A stretch of 62,182 nucleotides of DNA from CAYLLD01 sp964425135. GTDB taxonomy: Bacteria; Pseudomonadota; Alphaproteobacteria; Rhodobacterales; Rhodobacteraceae. The DNA lies in assembly GCA_964425135.1 (NCBI GenBank), contig CAYRKW010000013.1:1-62182 (forward strand), in the 5' to 3' direction. A model generated the notes under the pieces. That model worked only from the letters and a program-made list of their open reading frames with translations. It searched no databases and was not told the origin of the DNA. This document shows, in pieces, positions 52,712-61,811 of the stretch (positions are counted from its first letter, which is position 1; every line of letters begins with the position of its first letter). The position numbers and the translations under genes are program-made.

Positions 52712-53617
52712 ATGAGTGTCACGTCATCTTTACATACTCAGAATCGCATTCAACCGTCTGCGGTGCTGGAGGTAGTTCACCCGATCACCTGGTTTCCGCC
52801 AATGTGGGCCTATGCCTGCGGTGTGATCTCATCGGGCGTGGCGCTTTCGGGGAATTGGCTGATCATCATTGTCGGCGTGATTCTCGCGGGTCCGATTGTT
52901 TGCGGGATGAGCCAAGCGGCCAACGATTGGTGCGACCGGCATGTTGATGCGATCAACGAGCCGGACCGCCCGATCCCGTCAGGGCGCATTCCCGGCAAAT
53001 GGGGGCTCTACATCGCCCTTATCATGACCGCCGTTGCCTTCGGCGTTGGCGCAATTTTAGGCGTCTGGGGCTTCATTGCAACCTGCGTCGCCATTGCCTG
53101 CGCCTGGGCCTATTCCGCCGAACCCATCCGGCTAAAAAAGTCCGGCTGGTGGGGACCTGGCGTCGTTGGCCTGTGCTATGAGGGCCTGCCGTGGTTCACT
53201 GGCGCTGCGGTGATGACCGCCGCCTTGCCTGATGCCAAGATCATTCTGGTCGCACTCCTCTACGCCATCGGCGCGCATGGGATCATGACCCTCAACGACT
53301 TCAAAGCCCTGGACGGCGACCGCACTACCGGCGTGCGCTCCCTTCCTGTCACTCTCGGGCCCGAACGCGCAGCGAAACTGGCCTGCGTCATCATGGCGGC
53401 GGCCCAAATCGGCGTGATCGGCCTTCTCTTCGCATGGGCTTTACCGGCGTTTGCATTCGCCGTCCTCGCACTCCTGTGCGCACAGATCCTCGCCATGCGC
53501 ATCCTGCTGCGCGACCCCAAAGGCAAGGCACCCTGGTACAACGGAACCGGCGTGCTCTTCTACGTTTCCGGCATGATGATAACCGCTTTCGCCCTCAGAT
53601 CATTGGGAGGTTTGTGA
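52712..53617 (+). CDS. bchG: Bacteriochlorophyll synthase (geranylgeranyl transferase)
   Basis: A 301-residue UbiA-family membrane enzyme that attaches the prenyl tail to bacteriochlorophyllide. The prenyl diphosphate motif NDWCDRHVDAINEPDRPIPSG lies near residues 72-92; about eight membrane helices follow, with a second motif LNDFKALDGDRTTG. No Shine-Dalgarno precedes ATG 52712, which is directly preceded by a PpsR-type operator. Its stop overlaps the next gene's start (GTGATGA). Confidence 0.93.
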   Translation: MSVTSSLHTQNRIQPSAVLEVVHPITWFPPMWAYACGVISSGVALSGNWLIIIVGVILAGPIVCGMSQAANDWCDRHVDAINEPDRPIPSGRIPGKWGLYIALIMTAVAFGVGAILGVWGFIATCVAIACAWAYSAEPIRLKKSGWWGPGVVGLCYEGLPWFTGAAVMTAALPDAKIILVALLYAIGAHGIMTLNDFKALDGDRTTGVRSLPVTLGPERAAKLACVIMAAAQIGVIGLLFAWALPAFAFAVLALLCAQILAMRILLRDPKGKAPWYNGTGVLFYVSGMMITAFALRSLGGL

Positions 53618-54912
53618 TGACGCTCTCTTGGCTTTCGATTGTACGCCTTGGACTAATCCAGATGGCGCTGGGTGCTATTGTCGTGCTGACCACATCCACG
53701 CTGAACCGCTTGATGGTGGTCGAACTGGCACTGCCTGCTGTCCTGCCCGGCCTTCTGGTCGCGCTTCACTACGGCATCCAGATCACACGCCCCAACTGGG
53801 GGTATCGCTCGGACACAGGCAACAGCCGGACGCGCTGGATCATCCTCGGAATGGCCGCGCTCGCCGTGGGAGGATTGCTCGCCGCATATGGTGTGGTTTT
53901 GCTCAAAACCGCCTTTATCGCCGGTCTGATCACCTCCGTTCTCGCCTACGCTTTGATCGGTCTGGGCGTTGGCGCTTCGGGCACATCGCTTCTGGCCCTC
54001 CTGGCCACCGGCACCGCCCCAAGCCGGCGCGCCGCAGCAGCGACGATCACATGGTTGATGATGATCGCAGGCATTGCGATCACAGCAGGCACCGTCGGCG
54101 CGTTCCTTGACCCCTACACCCCGGCACTCCTGATGAAAATCGTCGCCATCGTCACCGGCATCGCCTTTCTGATGACATGCCTCGCCGTCGCCGGGATCGA
54201 AGCACGCACAACCTTCGCCGAGCGCGCAACAGACTCGACACCCTTTCTGACCGGCCTCAAAGAAATCTGGGCCGAACCGGCCGCGCGCTATTTCACCATT
54301 TTCGTCTTCCTGTCCATGACCGCCTATTTCATGCAGGAACTGATCCTGGAACCCTACGCAGGATTTGTCTTCGGCTTCACCCCCGGACAATCCACATCCC
54401 TGTCCGGCGCGCAAAACGGCGGCGTTTTTGTCGGGATGCTCACCGTCGGGATCGCCGCAAGCGGGTTCAAAATCGGCGCACTACGGAGCTGGGTCGTCTC
54501 GGGGTGTTTCCTGTCGGCCATCGCACTCATTGTCATCGCAATCTTGGGCCAAACCGGACAGGCAGGGCTCTTCACACCCGCCGTCGTCTTCCTGGGATTT
54601 GCCAACGGCATGTTCGCAGTCGCCGCCATCGGCTCGATGATGCAACTCGCCGGGGAGGGCCGCAAAGAACGCGAAGGCACCCGCATGGGGCTATGGGGCG
54701 CGGCCCAAGCCATTGCCGCCGGTTTCGGCGGTCTGACAGGGGCCGCGCTGGTCGATATCATGCGGATCGCCTCGCCCAGCGAAGCCAATGCGTTTGGCGT
54801 CGTCTTTGTCTTCGAGGCCTGCCTCTTCGTCGCCGCAGCCGTGATGGCCGCCGCAATTCTCAGCCGCGGACAGCCAAGTTCCAAATCCGCAACCATGGTT
54901 CCGGGAGAATAA
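53617..54912 (+). CDS. PucC/BCD-family transporter-like protein (ORF428-type, between bchG and bchP)
   Basis: A 431-residue, 12-helix MFS-fold protein. RLGLIQMALGAIVVLTTSTLNRLMVVELALPAVLPG matches the helix 1 signature of PucC and LhaA, but with a shorter N-terminus. This third paralogue is always found between bchG and bchP in purple bacteria and is proposed to handle bacteriochlorophyll or its precursors. GGGAGG lies 6 bp upstream of ATG 53617. A long frame in phase begins at 53434 but overlaps bchG. Confidence 0.9.
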   Translation: MTLSWLSIVRLGLIQMALGAIVVLTTSTLNRLMVVELALPAVLPGLLVALHYGIQITRPNWGYRSDTGNSRTRWIILGMAALAVGGLLAAYGVVLLKTAFIAGLITSVLAYALIGLGVGASGTSLLALLATGTAPSRRAAAATITWLMMIAGIAITAGTVGAFLDPYTPALLMKIVAIVTGIAFLMTCLAVAGIEARTTFAERATDSTPFLTGLKEIWAEPAARYFTIFVFLSMTAYFMQELILEPYAGFVFGFTPGQSTSLSGAQNGGVFVGMLTVGIAASGFKIGALRSWVVSGCFLSAIALIVIAILGQTGQAGLFTPAVVFLGFANGMFAVAAIGSMMQLAGEGRKEREGTRMGLWGAAQAIAAGFGGLTGAALVDIMRIASPSEANAFGVVFVFEACLFVAAAVMAAAILSRGQPSSKSATMVPGE

Positions 54913-54914
54913 TC

Positions 54915-56093
54915 ATGACCTATGATGTGATCGTCGTTGGGGGTGGTCCTTCGGGTGCAACCGCTGCGCATAATCTGGCAAGAGACGGCAGACGTGTCGC
55001 AATGATAGACCGTGATGGCCGGATCAAACCCTGCGGCGGCGCAGTTCCGCCCCGATTGATCACAGATTTTGACATTCCGGACAGTCAGCTCGTTGCCAAA
55101 ATCAACACCGCGCGAATGATCTCCCCCTCCGCCCGCCATGTCGATATCCCGATTGAGAACGGCTATGTCGGTATGGTCGATCGCGAGCATTTTGACGAAT
55201 ATCTTCGCGACCGCGCCGTGCGTGCCGGCGCTGACAGACGAACCGGCACCTTCCAGCGGATCGAGCGTGACGGCGAAGGCACTCGCGTTGTCTATCGCGA
55301 CAAAGACAGCGGCAATGAAGTGCATCTGGCAACAAAGCTGATCATCGGTGCCGATGGCGCGCGCTCTGATGTGGCGCGCGCGGAAGTTCCCGGCGGAGAT
55401 ACGATACCCTACGTCATCGCCTATCACGAGATCATCGAAGCGCCCGATCAGGAAAGCTACGACCCCGTGCGCTGCGATGTCATCTATGATGGGGCAATCA
55501 GCCCGGATTTTTACGGCTGGATTTTCCCGCATGGCGCGCAAGCCAGCGTTGGGATGGGCAGTCAGGTGAAAGGCGTTGATCTTAAAGCCGCGACCTCCGA
55601 TCTGCGTAAATCGGCAGGTCTGGAGACCTGCAAGACCATCCGCAAAGAGGGCGCGCCGATCCCGCTCAAACCCCTCGACAAATGGGACAACGGCCTGGAT
55701 GTGGTCCTTGCCGGAGATGCCGCAGGCGTCGTCGCACCTTCATCGGGTGAGGGAATATACTACGCCATGGTTGGCGGTGAGGTCGCCGCCCAAGCCTGCG
55801 AGAAGTGTCTCGCATCCGGAAAAGCACGAGACCTCACGCACGCCCGAAAATCCTTCATGAAAGAACATAAGACCGTGTTCAAAGTCCTCGGCGCCATGCA
55901 AAACGCCTATTACAAATCGGACGAACGGCGCGAGCGCTTTGTCTCGCTCTGCCACGATGTGGACGTTCAGCGTCTGACATTCGAGGCGTATATGAACAAA
56001 CGGCTCGTGCGCGCCCGCCCGATGGCGCATCTCAAAATCATGGCCAAGAACCTTGCGCATTTAACGCGGATTATCCCGGAGGCTTCGGTATGA
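54915..56093 (+). CDS. bchP: Geranylgeranyl bacteriochlorophyll reductase BchP
   Basis: A 392-residue FAD-dependent enzyme that reduces the geranylgeranyl tail to phytyl. The dinucleotide motif VVGGGPSGATAAHNLA opens the protein, GADGARSDVAR is the second FAD motif, and AGDAAGVVAPSSGEGIYYAM is the conserved C-terminal FAD segment. The gene starts 2 bp after its upstream neighbour and overlaps idi by 4 bp. Confidence 0.95.
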   Translation: MTYDVIVVGGGPSGATAAHNLARDGRRVAMIDRDGRIKPCGGAVPPRLITDFDIPDSQLVAKINTARMISPSARHVDIPIENGYVGMVDREHFDEYLRDRAVRAGADRRTGTFQRIERDGEGTRVVYRDKDSGNEVHLATKLIIGADGARSDVARAEVPGGDTIPYVIAYHEIIEAPDQESYDPVRCDVIYDGAISPDFYGWIFPHGAQASVGMGSQVKGVDLKAATSDLRKSAGLETCKTIRKEGAPIPLKPLDKWDNGLDVVLAGDAAGVVAPSSGEGIYYAMVGGEVAAQACEKCLASGKARDLTHARKSFMKEHKTVFKVLGAMQNAYYKSDERRERFVSLCHDVDVQRLTFEAYMNKRLVRARPMAHLKIMAKNLAHLTRIIPEASV

Positions 56094-56656
56094 CTGACAT
56101 GATGATCCCAGCTTGGGTGGATGGCACCCTGACGCCGGTTGAAAAGCTCGATGTGCATGTTCGCGGGTTGCGCCACAAAGCCATATCGGTCTTTGTGATG
56201 GACGGCGATGATGTGCTGCTGCAACGACGCGCCTTGTGCAAATATCACACGCCCGGCCTTTGGGCGAACACCTGCTGCACGCATCCGCATTGGAACGAGC
56301 CTGCCGCCGATTGTGCCAACAGACGGCTCGAGGAAGAGCTCGGTATTCACGGGCTGGACCTGGAATTGCGCGACCGGATCGAGTATCGCGCGGAAGTGGG
56401 CAATGATCTGATCGAGCATGAAGTTGTCGATATATTCATTGCGCAAATGGACAAGTCCCAGTGTTTCGAGCCCAACCCGCTGGAAGTTGTGCAAACCCGG
56501 TGGATGAGCCTGGCCGATACCTACAAGCAGGTCATGACCAACAGCCACAAATACACCCCGTGGCTCAAAATCTATATGTCGCGCTATGGCAAAAAGATTT
56601 TTGGCGACCAAAGCGCTTGGGAAAACGATCTTTCAGTCAATGAATCCCTCGCCTAG
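56090..56656 (+). CDS. idi: Isopentenyl-diphosphate delta-isomerase, type I
   Basis: A 188-residue Nudix-fold enzyme interconverting IPP and DMAPP. The catalytic Cys region WANTCCTHPHWNE (about residues 59-71) and the Nudix-like NRRLEEELGI with metal-binding Glu residues are visible, as is the RIEYRAEVGNDLIEHEVVD segment with the second catalytic Glu. It supplies isoprenoids for the pigment tail and carotenoids and is coupled to bchP. Confidence 0.94.
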   Translation: MTDMMIPAWVDGTLTPVEKLDVHVRGLRHKAISVFVMDGDDVLLQRRALCKYHTPGLWANTCCTHPHWNEPAADCANRRLEEELGIHGLDLELRDRIEYRAEVGNDLIEHEVVDIFIAQMDKSQCFEPNPLEVVQTRWMSLADTYKQVMTNSHKYTPWLKIYMSRYGKKIFGDQSAWENDLSVNESLA

Positions 56657-56673
56657 CTGATCGGCCCCACACT

Positions 56674-57966
56674 ATGACCACTCTGTCTTTCGAAGACGAT
56701 CATGACCGGCATACGCTGGCCAACGAGTTGCACGCCCGTCCGTTTCCCGTCCTGTCAGCGCCTTGCTACGCGGTTTCGGTCGCGCTTTGGAAGGGGCGGC
56801 ACCCGGATGCGGATGCATCCAAAGACGAGCAGCATCCGCTGTTGGACCTTCTGGATCGCGCTGGCGCGCAGCACCCCCGCGAGGGCGCCAACCATTTTTC
56901 CAGCCCGTTCTTCCGCAATCAGATCAAATGGGAACGGCACACAGAGTTTGAGACCTACACTGTCTTCGTTGACGGCCTGCCAGAGCAGCCCTTTGCCGTG
57001 AATGAGCCGTTGTTTCCGGAAGATTGGGTGGAAAAGGTCAGATCCAAAGTCGTGGCGGCCTGTTTTGTGCATGTCGAGCCTGCAAAAGGCGATGTGCGCG
57101 AGGGCGCCAATGTTGCGGATTTTGCCGATAAGTACTTTGTCGCCGAAAGTCTCAGCGTCTCTCACGTGCTTGGCGGCGACGCGCTGGTGGCCAGCGATTT
57201 TCGCGTCGATGAAAGCGGCCTGACACGGTTTTTGCTCCTCGCCTCCGACGGTGTGGGTGAGCGCCGCTTGGGACGGATCACCCAACGGCTGATCGAGATC
57301 GAAACCTATAAATCCATGGCGATGCTGACACTGCCCAATGCGCAGTCTGTCTCCGGGTCCTTGAGCAAAGTTGACAGCGATCTTGCGGATATCGTCGCCG
57401 GGTTTGCAGCCAAGCGAGATGCCGATAGCGAAAGTCTCGACCGCCTGATGAAAATCTCGGCCGATCTCGAACAGCTTGCCGCAGAGAACGACAGCCGGTT
57501 TTCAGCCGCCCGCGCCTATTCCACAATCGTCGAGCAGCGCATCGACGTTCTGCGCGAGCAACGGGTTGGTGGGCGTCAGACGCTGGCTGAATTTATGACA
57601 CGGCGGTTTGAGCCTGCGATGCGCACTTGCGAGTCCACCGCAGCGCGCCTGACGGCCATGTCCGGCCGCGCCAACCGCGCCGCCCAATTGTTGCGCACCC
57701 AAGCCGATGTGGCCCGCGAAGAGCAGAACCAGCAGATACTATCGCAAATGGATCGCCGCGCCGCCCAACAACTGCGACTGCAAAAGACCGTCGAGGGCCT
57801 GTCGGTCGTCGCCGTCAGCTATTACGCGGTCAATCTGGCAAGCTACGCTTTGGCACCTTTTGCATCGGTGATCGGACTTGGAAAAGTCTCCCTGACCGCG
57901 ATTTTGACGCTACCGGTGATCTTTCTGGTTTGGGCGGCGATCAACCGGATCAGGAAGGGTCTTTAG
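56674..57966 (+). CDS. DUF3422 family membrane protein
   Basis: A 430-residue protein beginning HTLANELHARPFPVLSAPC, the DUF3422 hallmark. A long coiled-coil-prone helical region (about 240-380) precedes two C-terminal membrane helices (about 375-425), suggesting a cytoplasmic domain tethered to the inner membrane. The function is unknown. It lies 17 bp after idi, so it is probably co-transcribed with bchG-bchP-idi, and its stop codon overlaps the convergent dxs stop (TTAG). Confidence 0.88.
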   Translation: MTTLSFEDDHDRHTLANELHARPFPVLSAPCYAVSVALWKGRHPDADASKDEQHPLLDLLDRAGAQHPREGANHFSSPFFRNQIKWERHTEFETYTVFVDGLPEQPFAVNEPLFPEDWVEKVRSKVVAACFVHVEPAKGDVREGANVADFADKYFVAESLSVSHVLGGDALVASDFRVDESGLTRFLLLASDGVGERRLGRITQRLIEIETYKSMAMLTLPNAQSVSGSLSKVDSDLADIVAGFAAKRDADSESLDRLMKISADLEQLAAENDSRFSAARAYSTIVEQRIDVLREQRVGGRQTLAEFMTRRFEPAMRTCESTAARLTAMSGRANRAAQLLRTQADVAREEQNQQILSQMDRRAAQQLRLQKTVEGLSVVAVSYYAVNLASYALAPFASVIGLGKVSLTAILTLPVIFLVWAAINRIRKGL

Positions 57967-59870
57967 ACCATCTCGCCCAGCGCTTTGATACCAACAGCCT
58001 GTAGCGATGTTGCCGCAATATCAGCCGCGCTCAGACCTGCGTCTTCATACATCTGCTGCGGGCTTGCCTGATCGATAAACCGATCCGGCAGGGTCATGGT
58101 CCGAAGCGAACAGCGCCCATCAAGCCGCCCCTCTCCGGCCAGCCAATGAAGCACATGCGCGCCGAACCCGCCTTCTGCGCCTTGCTCAACCGTAATCAGC
58201 GCCTTGTGGTTACGCATAAGCTGCACAATCAATCTGGTGTCGAGCGGCTTGGCAAACCGCGCATCCGCGACCGTCGCCGACACGCCATGCGATTGCATAA
58301 TCTCCGCCGCTGCCAAGCACTCGTTCAGATGCGCCCCGAAGCTCAGAATGGCAACGTCATCGCCCTCGCGCACAACCCGCCCTTTGCCGATCTCCAACGC
58401 TGAACCGCGCTCCGGCATGTCCACGCCAGTGGCCTCCCCTCGGGGATATCGAAACGCAATCGGCCCGCTGTCATGCGCAACAGCCGTTGCAACCATATGA
58501 ACCAGCTCCGCCTCATCCGCCGCCGCCATCACCGTGAAATTCGGCAAATTGCTCAGATAGGCAACATCGAACGATCCGGCGTGCGTTGCGCCATCCGCCC
58601 CGACCAATCCGGCACGGTCAATCGCAAACCGCACCGGTAGATTTTGCAGCGCCACATCATGAACGATCTGATCATAAGCCCGTTGCAAGAACGTGGAGTA
58701 AATCGCGCAAAACGGCTTCAGCCCGCCCGCTGCAAGACCTGCCGCGAAAGTCACCCCGTGCTGCTCGGCAATGCCTACGTCAAAGACGCGCTCGGGGAAA
58801 CGATCCTGCAAAACGTCGATACCGGTGCCTGACGGCATGGCCGCCGTGACCCCAACAATCTTTGGATCCCGCTCCGCCTCAGAGGCCAGAGACGTCCCGA
58901 AAACGCTGGTATAGCTCGGCGCGTTCGGCTTCGATTTAACCTGCGCGCCCGTATCCACATCAAACTTGGACACCCCGTGATACTTATCGGCAGAGGTTTC
59001 GGCAGGCGCATACCCTTTCCCTTTAACCGTGACACAATGAATGAGCACCGGCCCCGTTGCCCGCGTCTTGGCCGCCCGCAACACCGGCAGCAACTGCTCC
59101 ATGTCATGCCCGTCGATAGGACCGACATAGGAGAACCCGAGATTTTCAAATAGCGTCGGCCCGCCATTTACGCCTGTCACCAACGAGCGCGCCCGCTCGG
59201 CGCCCTGACGAATGGGCGCTGGCAGATTGCGCACAAAACCGTCAGCTATGTCCTTGAACGCATGAAACGGCGTGTTGGCATAAAGCCCGGACATATAATT
59301 CGACATCGCCCCGACAGGCGGCGCAATCGACATTTCATTGTCGTTCAGGATAACAAACATCCGCCGCCCATCTGCGCCCGCGTTGTTCAGCGCCTCATAG
59401 GCCATGCCGCCAGAGATCGCCCCGTCACCGATCACCGCAACCGCATCGCCCGTCGCCTCGCCCAAATCGCGCGCAACGGAGAACCCAAAACCCGCAGAGA
59501 TCGATGTCGATGAATGCGCTGCGCCAAAGGGATCATAGGGGCTTTCGGTGCGTTTGGTGAACCCCGAAAGGCCACCGCCCTGGCGCAGCGTGTTCATCCG
59601 CTGCCTGCGCCCGGTCAGGATTTTATGCGGATAACATTGATGCCCGACGTCCCAGATCAGTTTGTCATAAGGTGTGTTGAACACCGCATGCAGCGCGACC
59701 GTCAGCTCAACCACACCCAGCGATGATCCCAGATGGCCGCCCGTGCGGCTTACATTCTCAATCAGATCGCAGCGCAACTCCGTCGCCAAAGCGCCAAGCG
59801 TTGCATCATCCATCCGCCGCAAATCGCTGGGGCTGTAGACCTTGTCCAAATGTGGTGTGGCTGACGACAT
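57963..59870 (-). CDS. dxs: 1-deoxy-D-xylulose-5-phosphate synthase
   Basis: A 635-residue thiamine diphosphate enzyme, first step of the MEP isoprenoid pathway. The GDGAISGGMAYEALNNAG segment binds ThDP-Mg; HQCYPHKILTGRR and the C-terminal transketolase domain (FVVDVGIAEQHGVTFAAG-like region) are present. It lies 178 bp downstream of pufC on the same strand but separated by a strong terminator, a conserved neighbour in phototrophic Rhodobacteraceae. This may be one of two dxs copies. Confidence 0.95.
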   Translation of the reverse strand: MSSATPHLDKVYSPSDLRRMDDATLGALATELRCDLIENVSRTGGHLGSSLGVVELTVALHAVFNTPYDKLIWDVGHQCYPHKILTGRRQRMNTLRQGGGLSGFTKRTESPYDPFGAAHSSTSISAGFGFSVARDLGEATGDAVAVIGDGAISGGMAYEALNNAGADGRRMFVILNDNEMSIAPPVGAMSNYMSGLYANTPFHAFKDIADGFVRNLPAPIRQGAERARSLVTGVNGGPTLFENLGFSYVGPIDGHDMEQLLPVLRAAKTRATGPVLIHCVTVKGKGYAPAETSADKYHGVSKFDVDTGAQVKSKPNAPSYTSVFGTSLASEAERDPKIVGVTAAMPSGTGIDVLQDRFPERVFDVGIAEQHGVTFAAGLAAGGLKPFCAIYSTFLQRAYDQIVHDVALQNLPVRFAIDRAGLVGADGATHAGSFDVAYLSNLPNFTVMAAADEAELVHMVATAVAHDSGPIAFRYPRGEATGVDMPERGSALEIGKGRVVREGDDVAILSFGAHLNECLAAAEIMQSHGVSATVADARFAKPLDTRLIVQLMRNHKALITVEQGAEGGFGAHVLHWLAGEGRLDGRCSLRTMTLPDRFIDQASPQQMYEDAGLSAADIAATSLQAVGIKALGEMV

Positions 59871-59939
59871 ATCTGGCCCTTTCCTGTCTCACGTTGCACC
59901 CGCGCGATGGCATCGCCCCGAACACCCATAAACCCTCCC

Positions 59940-59971
59940 AAAAAAACCGCGTGGAGATGGAGTCCACGCGG
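59940..59971 (-). terminator. Rho-independent terminator of the puf operon
   Basis: On the minus strand a perfect 9-bp stem (59971-59963 with 59955-59947), 7-nt loop, then seven T (59946-59940). It lies about 80 bp after the pufC stop and 70 bp before the dxs start. Confidence 0.9.
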
Positions 59972-60002
59972 CTTTAAGTTCCCGCCGAAGCAGGAAGAGG
60001 GA

Positions 60003-60041
60003 ACCGGAGTTGCCTCCGGTCAATCCGGCTCAAAAGAGCCG
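60003..60041 (-). repeat. Two small hairpins immediately downstream of pufC
   Basis: ACCGGAG/CTCCGGT (60003-60009 with 60014-60020) and CGGCTC/GAGCCG (60026-60031 with 60036-60041) form consecutive short hairpins between the pufC stop and the operon terminator. They could protect the 3' end of puf mRNA, as hairpins do elsewhere in puf transcripts. Confidence 0.55.
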
Positions 60042-60047
60042 AAACCG

Positions 60048-60818
60048 CTATTCATAGACCGGCACGCCGTCCGTCGTCGCAAGTTCTGGCCAGTCTGAAA
60101 TCATGTCTGTTCCATCCAAAGGCTTGCTGTAGCCCTTGTGACAGGTCTTGCATCCCACCTTTGGAACATCCCCATGGATCGACCCCAGCCGCTCTTGCGG
60201 CAGAATGCCTTCGATCTCGGGCAGGTAATCGAGGTTGATCTCCTGCACCAAGCCGATGCCAAGCTGCGACTGCAAAAGCTGCGGGGTGGATTCCTCCAAC
60301 TCGTAAAATGCGCGCGAGTTGTGACAGAAGGTGCAATTCACATTTAGCGAGTTCGAGAAATAGTTCATCAAACTGAACGTGCGCTCAGTGTCCTGAATGG
60401 TCGCCGTTCCTTCGTTGTCAACGCGGCTCTCCAGATCATGCACGCGGATCGCGTTATAATCCGCCAAATACTTCTCCAGCGCATCTGATGGCAGCGATGT
60501 CGATTGGCTGATTGATGTTGCCCTGTTCTGGTTTGCAGACCAGCCAGCAGCGTTGTCATTCACCGGCGTGATGTTGAACCAGATCTCAGATGGCACAGGC
60601 TCGCCCCGGTGACATGTGTAACAGTTCACACCCGCCCCGCCGACGTGATCTTCATAGTTTTCGTTAATGTTCTGTGTCATCTGGATCATCGTGCGGGATA
60701 CAACCTTAGTGTAGAGATCGTCGTTCCCGTACTCCTCGATATCCACATCACCATGGCAGTAGGCACAGCCCTCTTCAGGTGCAACCCATTGGGTCATGGC
60801 CAGCATCACCCGGTTGAA
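60048..60818 (-). CDS. pufC: Reaction centre tetraheme cytochrome c subunit PufC (5' end lost in gap)
   Basis: The visible C-terminal 256 residues carry all four heme motifs (CAYCH, CYTCH, CTFCH, CKTCH) with preceding Met-containing helices (NRVMLAMTQWV, SRTMIQMTQNIN, FSLMNYFSN) as axial ligands. The subunit sits on the periplasmic face and passes electrons from soluble cytochrome to the special pair. About 90-100 N-terminal residues, including the lipoprotein or signal sequence, are in the gap. It follows pufM. Confidence 0.95.
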   Translation of the reverse strand, partial: FNRVMLAMTQWVAPEEGCAYCHGDVDIEEYGNDDLYTKVVSRTMIQMTQNINENYEDHVGGAGVNCYTCHRGEPVPSEIWFNITPVNDNAAGWSANQNRATSISQSTSLPSDALEKYLADYNAIRVHDLESRVDNEGTATIQDTERTFSLMNYFSNSLNVNCTFCHNSRAFYELEESTPQLLQSQLGIGLVQEINLDYLPEIEGILPQERLGSIHGDVPKVGCKTCHKGYSKPLDGTDMISDWPELATTDGVPVYE

Positions 60819-60918
60819 NNNNNNNNNNNNNNNNNNNNNNNNNNNNNNNNNNNNNNNNNNNNNNNNNNNNNNNNNNNNNNNNNNNNNNNNNNNNNNNNNN
60901 NNNNNNNNNNNNNNNNNN
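60819..60918. other. Assembly gap (100 N)
   Basis: Exactly 100 undefined bases. It hides the pufM 3' end and the pufC 5' end; from normal protein lengths the real gap is probably about 350-450 bp. Open frames running across it as a pufM-pufC fusion are artefacts. Confidence 0.99.
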
Positions 60919-61808
60919 ATGAACCAGTTATCGACCACCGTGCCGGTTAGCAGAATACCGATACCGCCCGTGATCGGGGTCAGGACCGCAAACCACCAGG
61001 CCCAGCGGTGAATGCCTTCCATCGTCGCATTAAAGCCCATGGTCCAGCGCCAGAAGAGCGCCGCCCGCTCCGAGGCCGTGCCCCGGTCGACAATCTGCTC
61101 CAGCTCTCTGTCTCCGCCCAGCCGCGTGACCGCCAGAATGGTTGCCGCATGCATCGCGAACAATAGCGTGGACCCGTAAAGGAACACGATCGAGAGGCAG
61201 TGGAACGGGTTATAGTAAAGGTTGCCGTACCGGATCGAAAACGCCGCGGTCCAATCCAGATGCGGGAATATCCCGTAAGGCACCGCCTCGGACCAGGAGC
61301 CCATGAATATTGGGCGGAAGAGCCCCAGCACCAGGAACAACCAGATCGCCGCTGCGAACGCCCAGCATATATGCTTGCCCATCCCCAGCTCTGCCGCACG
61401 CACATAGGTGCGCACCCACCAGGACATCACGGATATGAGCAAGAAGAAACTGGCGATGATATACCACCCGCCATCATTGAGCGGCGGCATCGACAGGCCA
61501 TATTCAGGCGACGGCGGCTCAAGCGCCAGCCAGAACAGCTGCCGGATAAACTCCGACAACGACCAGCCAACCTGGCTGAGCATGTTGATACCGATGATGT
61601 TCAGCCACAAGGTTCCGGTAAACAGCGACACCAGCCCGAAAAAGCCCAGCTTAATCGGACCGATCTGCGCATTGCCCATCCAGCCGACAAGGCTCGACAG
61701 AAACGGTTTGCCGATCCGCTCTGCGGCAAGACCTTTCCCGTTGTCCATGCCCATCTCAGGCTCGCCTTGAACCTGAACTTGATTGAATATGTTCTGATAC
61801 TCAGCCAT
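60919..61808 (-). CDS. pufM: Photosynthetic reaction centre M subunit (3' end lost in gap)
   Basis: The first 296 residues of the M chain, of about 305-330 normally. Five membrane helices are visible. The His ligands are present: the accessory bacteriochlorophyll His in YGIFPHLDW, the special-pair His in NPFHCLSIVFLYG, and iron ligands in FAMHAATIL and MEGIHRWAWW with the Glu in GDRELEQI. It begins 3 bp after the pufL stop. The last residues are in the assembly gap. Confidence 0.96.
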
Positions 61809-61811
61809 CGA

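Noticed and set aside
54177..54914. The long N-terminal extension of the bchP frame
   Set aside because: It is Arg-rich and overlaps the PucC-family gene in another frame; BchP's FAD motif begins right after ATG 54915.
60048..61808. A single long frame joining PufM and PufC
   Set aside because: It runs through 100 N; the two halves are two separate, well-known proteins, each truncated at the gap.
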